A stretch of DNA of 17,537 nucleotides from RGIG1934 sp964492545 (lineage in GTDB: Bacteria; Bacillota; Clostridia; Lachnospirales; Lachnospiraceae), in contig CAZBKO010000042.1 in assembly GCA_964492545.1 (NCBI GenBank), forward strand, positions 1 to 17,537, written 5' to 3'. The notes under the pieces are model-generated. The model saw nothing but the letters and a program-made list of their open reading frames with translations, was not told the origin of the DNA and searched no databases. Position numbers and translations under genes: made by a program. Positions within the stretch are counted from its first letter, which is position 1, and the number at the start of each line of letters is the position of its first letter. Below are positions 15,235 through 17,537 of this stretch, in pieces.

Positions 15235-16016
15235 TACATCATTCCTTCTATTATTCCCTGTACCATTTGCTGCATATTGGAAAAAATGAAATTAGCTATT
15301 GACGGTAACAATCTTACAGTTGAAAACATTACAATTAGCCCTGCTATAATCTTTAGCTGCATACCAACTGAAAACATATTCATCTGTGGCGCTACCTTTG
15401 CCATAATTCCAAGAACACAATTCATAATTAAAATTGTTGCAAATACCGGAAGTATAATTCTAAATCCTATAATAAGATACGTTGATAAAAATCCAACAAA
15501 CGTTGTATACAAAGTGCTTCCGATTCTAATCTGTCCAATTGGTATAAGTTCAAATGAATCAACAGCTGCATTTAAAAGATAAATATGCATGTTTGACGTC
15601 AACATAAGAAAAAAAACTAAATATGTGTAAATTGAACCAGTCATACCTACCTGCGTATTTGTTACCGGATCAAGCACCTGCGCCATTGATAATCCTATCT
15701 CCATATCGACTATACGACCACTAAACTGTAAGATAGTACTGCATATAAATGCTGAGAAACCAATTAGTAATCCAACAACACTTTCCTTAATTACAAGTGA
15801 CGCATAATCAATAATAGTGCTGTACTCAACTGTTGCCTCCTCAAGTGGAACCAGCAAAAATATTATGTACGATACAAATATGCTAAGTCCCAGTTTAGAA
15901 CGCAATGGTGTGTTTGATTGTCCAAAAAAAGGAGCCACAAACATAAATGATGAAATTCGCACCAATATTAACAATAAATATTCAAGATTTTCCTGATTAA
16001 CAGTTACATGAATCAT
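15234..16016 (-). CDS. fliR: Flagellar export gate protein FliR
   Basis: FliR is the single-copy subunit that completes the FliP5-FliQ4-FliR1 export gate. The 260-residue product has the usual family length. It shows the expected run of hydrophobic segments and typical FliR stretches such as RISSFMFVAPFFGQ near the N-terminus, GLSMAQVLDPVTNTQVG in the middle and VAPQMNMFSVGMQLKI in the C-terminal half. The start overlaps the fliQ stop in an ATGA arrangement. The stop overlaps the flhB start by one base (TAATG). Such junctions indicate translational coupling along the export-gate genes, which must be made in fixed ratio. Nothing is missing or truncated. The family assignment is secure. Confidence 0.96.
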   Translation of the reverse strand: MIHVTVNQENLEYLLLILVRISSFMFVAPFFGQSNTPLRSKLGLSIFVSYIIFLLVPLEEATVEYSTIIDYASLVIKESVVGLLIGFSAFICSTILQFSGRIVDMEIGLSMAQVLDPVTNTQVGMTGSIYTYLVFFLMLTSNMHIYLLNAAVDSFELIPIGQIRIGSTLYTTFVGFLSTYLIIGFRIILPVFATILIMNCVLGIMAKVAPQMNMFSVGMQLKIIAGLIVMFSTVRLLPSIANFIFSNMQQMVQGIIEGMM

Positions 16017-16282
16017 CTTATGTAATCACCAAAGCTTCCCCATAATTCTTCCATAAATGATACTATATTCGTAAGCATATATGAACCTAAAATCATTATG
16101 CCAATGAATATTGCCAATATCTTAGGTACGAAGGTCAGTGTCTGCTCCTGAATTGATGTTACTGTTTGAAAAATACTAACAATCAGGCCGACAATCAGTG
16201 AAATTATAAGTAACGGACCAGCTGTTTTGATTATAGTCCACAATGTTTCACTGGCAATATTAAGTACCGCTCCCTGTGTCAC
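16013..16282 (-). CDS. fliQ: Flagellar export gate protein FliQ, GTG start
   Basis: FliQ is the small two-helix subunit that packs around the FliP/FliR core of the export gate. The product from this start is 89 residues, the usual FliQ size. It has two hydrophobic segments (about residues 16-38 and 53-75) joined by the conserved loop SIFQTVTSIQEQTLTFVPK. The frame can be extended to an ATG at 16300 or a TTG at 16306, adding up to 8 residues. However, AAAGGAG sits 8 nt ahead of the GTG at 16282 and inside that extension, and MTQGAVLNIA is a normal FliQ N-terminus. The gene follows fliP after 54 bases and overlaps fliR by 4 bp (ATGA). Confidence 0.95.
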   Translation of the reverse strand: MTQGAVLNIASETLWTIIKTAGPLLIISLIVGLIVSIFQTVTSIQEQTLTFVPKILAIFIGIMILGSYMLTNIVSFMEELWGSFGDYIR

Positions 16283-16290
16283 TGCAAACA

Positions 16291-16297
16291 CTCCTTT
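16291..16297 (-). promoter_or_regulatory. Ribosome binding site deciding the fliQ start
   Basis: AAAGGAG is followed by an 8-nt spacer and then the GTG at 16282. It lies within the region that would be coding if the upstream ATG or TTG were used, so it argues for the GTG start. Confidence 0.75.
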
Positions 16298-16336
16298 CAT
16301 AAACAAAGTTAGTCTACCCCTGTTATATACAAATCA

Positions 16337-17161
16337 TTATGTAACAAAGGTAGACATTAAATTAACAATAATTAAATTCCATCCATCTGCCAATACAAAT
16401 AAAAGTATCTTAAATGGTAATGAAATGGTGGTTGGTGGTAACATCATCATACCCATTGACATCAGCGTTGACGCTACTACCATATCAATAACTAGAAATG
16501 GTATATAGATCAGGAAACCAATCCAAAATGCTATCCTAAGTTCGCTTAGTATAAAGCTTGGAATAAGTACCACCAAAGGAACCTCTTCCTGTGATGCTAT
16601 ATTATCATATCCTGCTATTGATGCCATTGCATCAAGGTCCTCATCTCTAACCTGGTTAAGCATAAATGTTCTTAATGGTTTCACGCCTGCATCAAAGGCT
16701 TCCTCTTGCGTGATTTCGCCCTTGGATAAAGGTTGAATAGCATTGGTATTTACTTCATTAAACACCGGTGCCATAACGAAAAATGTTAAAAACAATGCTA
16801 AACCTACAAGTACCTGATTAGGTGGTGCGGTTTGCGTATTCAATGCTGCTCTGGTAAAATGAAGAACAATAATTATTCTTGTGAAGGATGTCAGCATTAT
16901 TAATATCGAAGGACACAATGCAAGTATAGTTAGAACTATAACAATCTGTATTGCTCCCGACATAGTACTATCATCATCCGCAGATAATTCCACACCAAAA
17001 ATATTATTTCCTGTTGTATCTGTCCCTTCGGTTACACTACTATCATTTGTTGCGGCTTCATCTGTAGTTGTAGCCATTGCAACAGTTGCATTTGCATAAA
17101 CAAGAATAAGAACGATACAAAAAATACTGAATAATTTAATAATTTTCTTCATCTTTTTCAT
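16337..17161 (-). CDS. fliP: Flagellar export gate protein FliP
   Basis: FliP is the core channel subunit of the flagellar type III export gate and assembles with FliQ and FliR. The protein starts with a basic, hydrophobic signal peptide, probably cleaved after VAMA. A Thr/Asp/Ser-rich linker follows, then the conserved body with TSFTRIIIVL, PPNQVLVGLALFLTFFVMAP and the C-terminal MLPPTTISLPFKILLFVLAD. These are strong family signatures, and the length (274 residues) is somewhat above typical because of the linker. The furthest upstream ATG is at 17170, but AAGG touches it directly. The ATG at 17161 has AAGGA with an 8-nt spacer, so I chose that start. It overlaps the end of fliO by 26 bp, suggesting coupled translation. 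The identity is near certain; the exact start is likely but unproven. Confidence 0.96.
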   Translation of the reverse strand: MKKMKKIIKLFSIFCIVLILVYANATVAMATTTDEAATNDSSVTEGTDTTGNNIFGVELSADDDSTMSGAIQIVIVLTILALCPSILIMLTSFTRIIIVLHFTRAALNTQTAPPNQVLVGLALFLTFFVMAPVFNEVNTNAIQPLSKGEITQEEAFDAGVKPLRTFMLNQVRDEDLDAMASIAGYDNIASQEEVPLVVLIPSFILSELRIAFWIGFLIYIPFLVIDMVVASTLMSMGMMMLPPTTISLPFKILLFVLADGWNLIIVNLMSTFVT

Positions 17162-17537
17162 TTGGGTCATCCTTATTCTCTGCTTTGTTATTTCTTAATT
17201 TTTCTAATATTGCGCCGAAGGATTGATTTACAGCAACTTTCTCATTTTCATCAAATACTAAATCTTCTTTGTTGAGCTTTGTTAATACTGTCATCGAATC
17301 CTTACATACACCAACAGCAATATATTCATTTCCAATGCGTAATATTTGAATATACTTGGTATTACTAAGGCGCATACCTTCAATATATTCTATATTCTTT
17401 CCTGTAAAGCGACTTTTCTGGTAATTGCCAATCCATTTGGTAGTACCATACGTGATTGCAAGCACAAATATAAATACAATTAACAATGTTACAAATTGCA
17501 TTATACTATCAAATTGTGATGCCAGTAAAAGTTCTGT
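17136..17537 (-). CDS. fliO: Flagellar export apparatus protein FliO (FliO/FliZ family), 5'-partial at the window edge
   Basis: FliO is a small single-span membrane protein that helps assemble the FliP ring of the flagellar type III export gate. The visible part has one hydrophobic segment (TLLIVFIFVLAITYGTTKWI) followed by a basic stretch and a compact cytoplasmic beta-rich domain with the family-like pattern IEYIEGMRLSNTKYIQILRIG. It ends in an acidic tail. The first ATG in the window is at 17501, but nothing resembling a Shine-Dalgarno sequence precedes it. The frame stays open for 12 further codons (TELLLASQFDSI) to the last base. The true start is therefore probably just outside, and I annotate the gene as 5'-partial. 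Its 3' end overlaps fliP, and its place at the head of fliPQR-flhBA matches Bacillus and clostridial operons. The family call rests on topology, size and context, since FliO is poorly conserved. Confidence 0.85.
   Translation of the reverse strand, partial: TELLLASQFDSIMQFVTLLIVFIFVLAITYGTTKWIGNYQKSRFTGKNIEYIEGMRLSNTKYIQILRIGNEYIAVGVCKDSMTVLTKLNKEDLVFDENEKVAVNQSFGAILEKLRNNKAENKDDPNEKDEENY
17170..17174 (-). promoter_or_regulatory. Ribosome binding site deciding the fliP start
   Basis: AAGGA lies 8 nt upstream of the ATG at 17161 and overlaps the upstream in-frame ATG at 17170. That placement makes the upstream ATG an unlikely start. Confidence 0.65.

Noticed and set aside
15022..15582. Plus-strand open frame of 186 codons
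   Set aside because: It is antisense to the flhB/fliR junction and crosses two real genes. Its Cys/Ile-rich composition is typical of a shadow frame.

Overview
The window is a single, uninterrupted flagellar and chemotaxis gene cluster. Every supported gene lies on the minus strand, so transcription runs from the high-coordinate end to the low-coordinate end. The gene order (fliO-fliP-fliQ-fliR-flhB-flhA-flhF-flhG-pilZ-cheB-cheA-cheW-cheC-cheD-orf-fliA/sigD-fapA-orf-orf-orf) is the classic fla/che arrangement of Firmicutes. The low GC content, AGGAGG-type ribosome binding sites, CheC/CheD pair, DQAxxLR FlhG and fapA in the operon suggest a motile clostridium. My best guess is Lachnospiraceae (Lachnospira, Roseburia, Butyrivibrio or Eubacterium-like); this placement is from memory of protein style, not from a search.

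Layout in transcription order. (1) 17537-12056: the integral-membrane flagellar export gate, FliO (5' end outside the window), FliP, FliQ, FliR, FlhB and FlhA. (2) 12059-9973: FlhF and FlhG, the SRP-type GTPase and MinD-type ATPase that set flagellum position and number. (3) 9972-9238: a YcgR-like PilZ protein with intact c-di-GMP binding motifs. (4) 9238-4491: the chemotaxis block CheB, CheA, CheW, CheC, CheD; CheY and CheR are not in the window. (5) 4384-3307: a small two-helix membrane protein, then the flagellar sigma factor. (6) 3280-39: FapA (DUF342) followed by three poorly characterised proteins: a polar disordered one, a membrane-anchored coiled-coil protein with a C-terminal helix-turn-helix-like segment sitting in the position of Bacillus swrB, and a membrane-anchored protein with a PTTKKEE repeat stalk and an MltG/YceG-like domain without the catalytic part.

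Genes are packed tightly (4-bp ATGA overlaps, 1-bp TAATG overlaps, 11-bp overlaps), which implies translational coupling. Only two gaps exceed 100 bases: 4385-4490, between cheD and the small membrane protein, and about 1524-1681, after fapA. The second holds a perfect 9-bp inverted repeat with a Shine-Dalgarno-like sequence in its loop. No stretch over 300 bases lacks a gene. I see no rRNA, tRNA, CRISPR, insertion sequence or prophage signal.

Most of the window is ordinary in kind. The parts worth a second look are the uncharacterised tail of the operon (39-1681), the structured leader at 1530-1627, and several start codons that the ribosome binding sites move: fliP, fliQ, cheW, cheC and the 103-residue protein.
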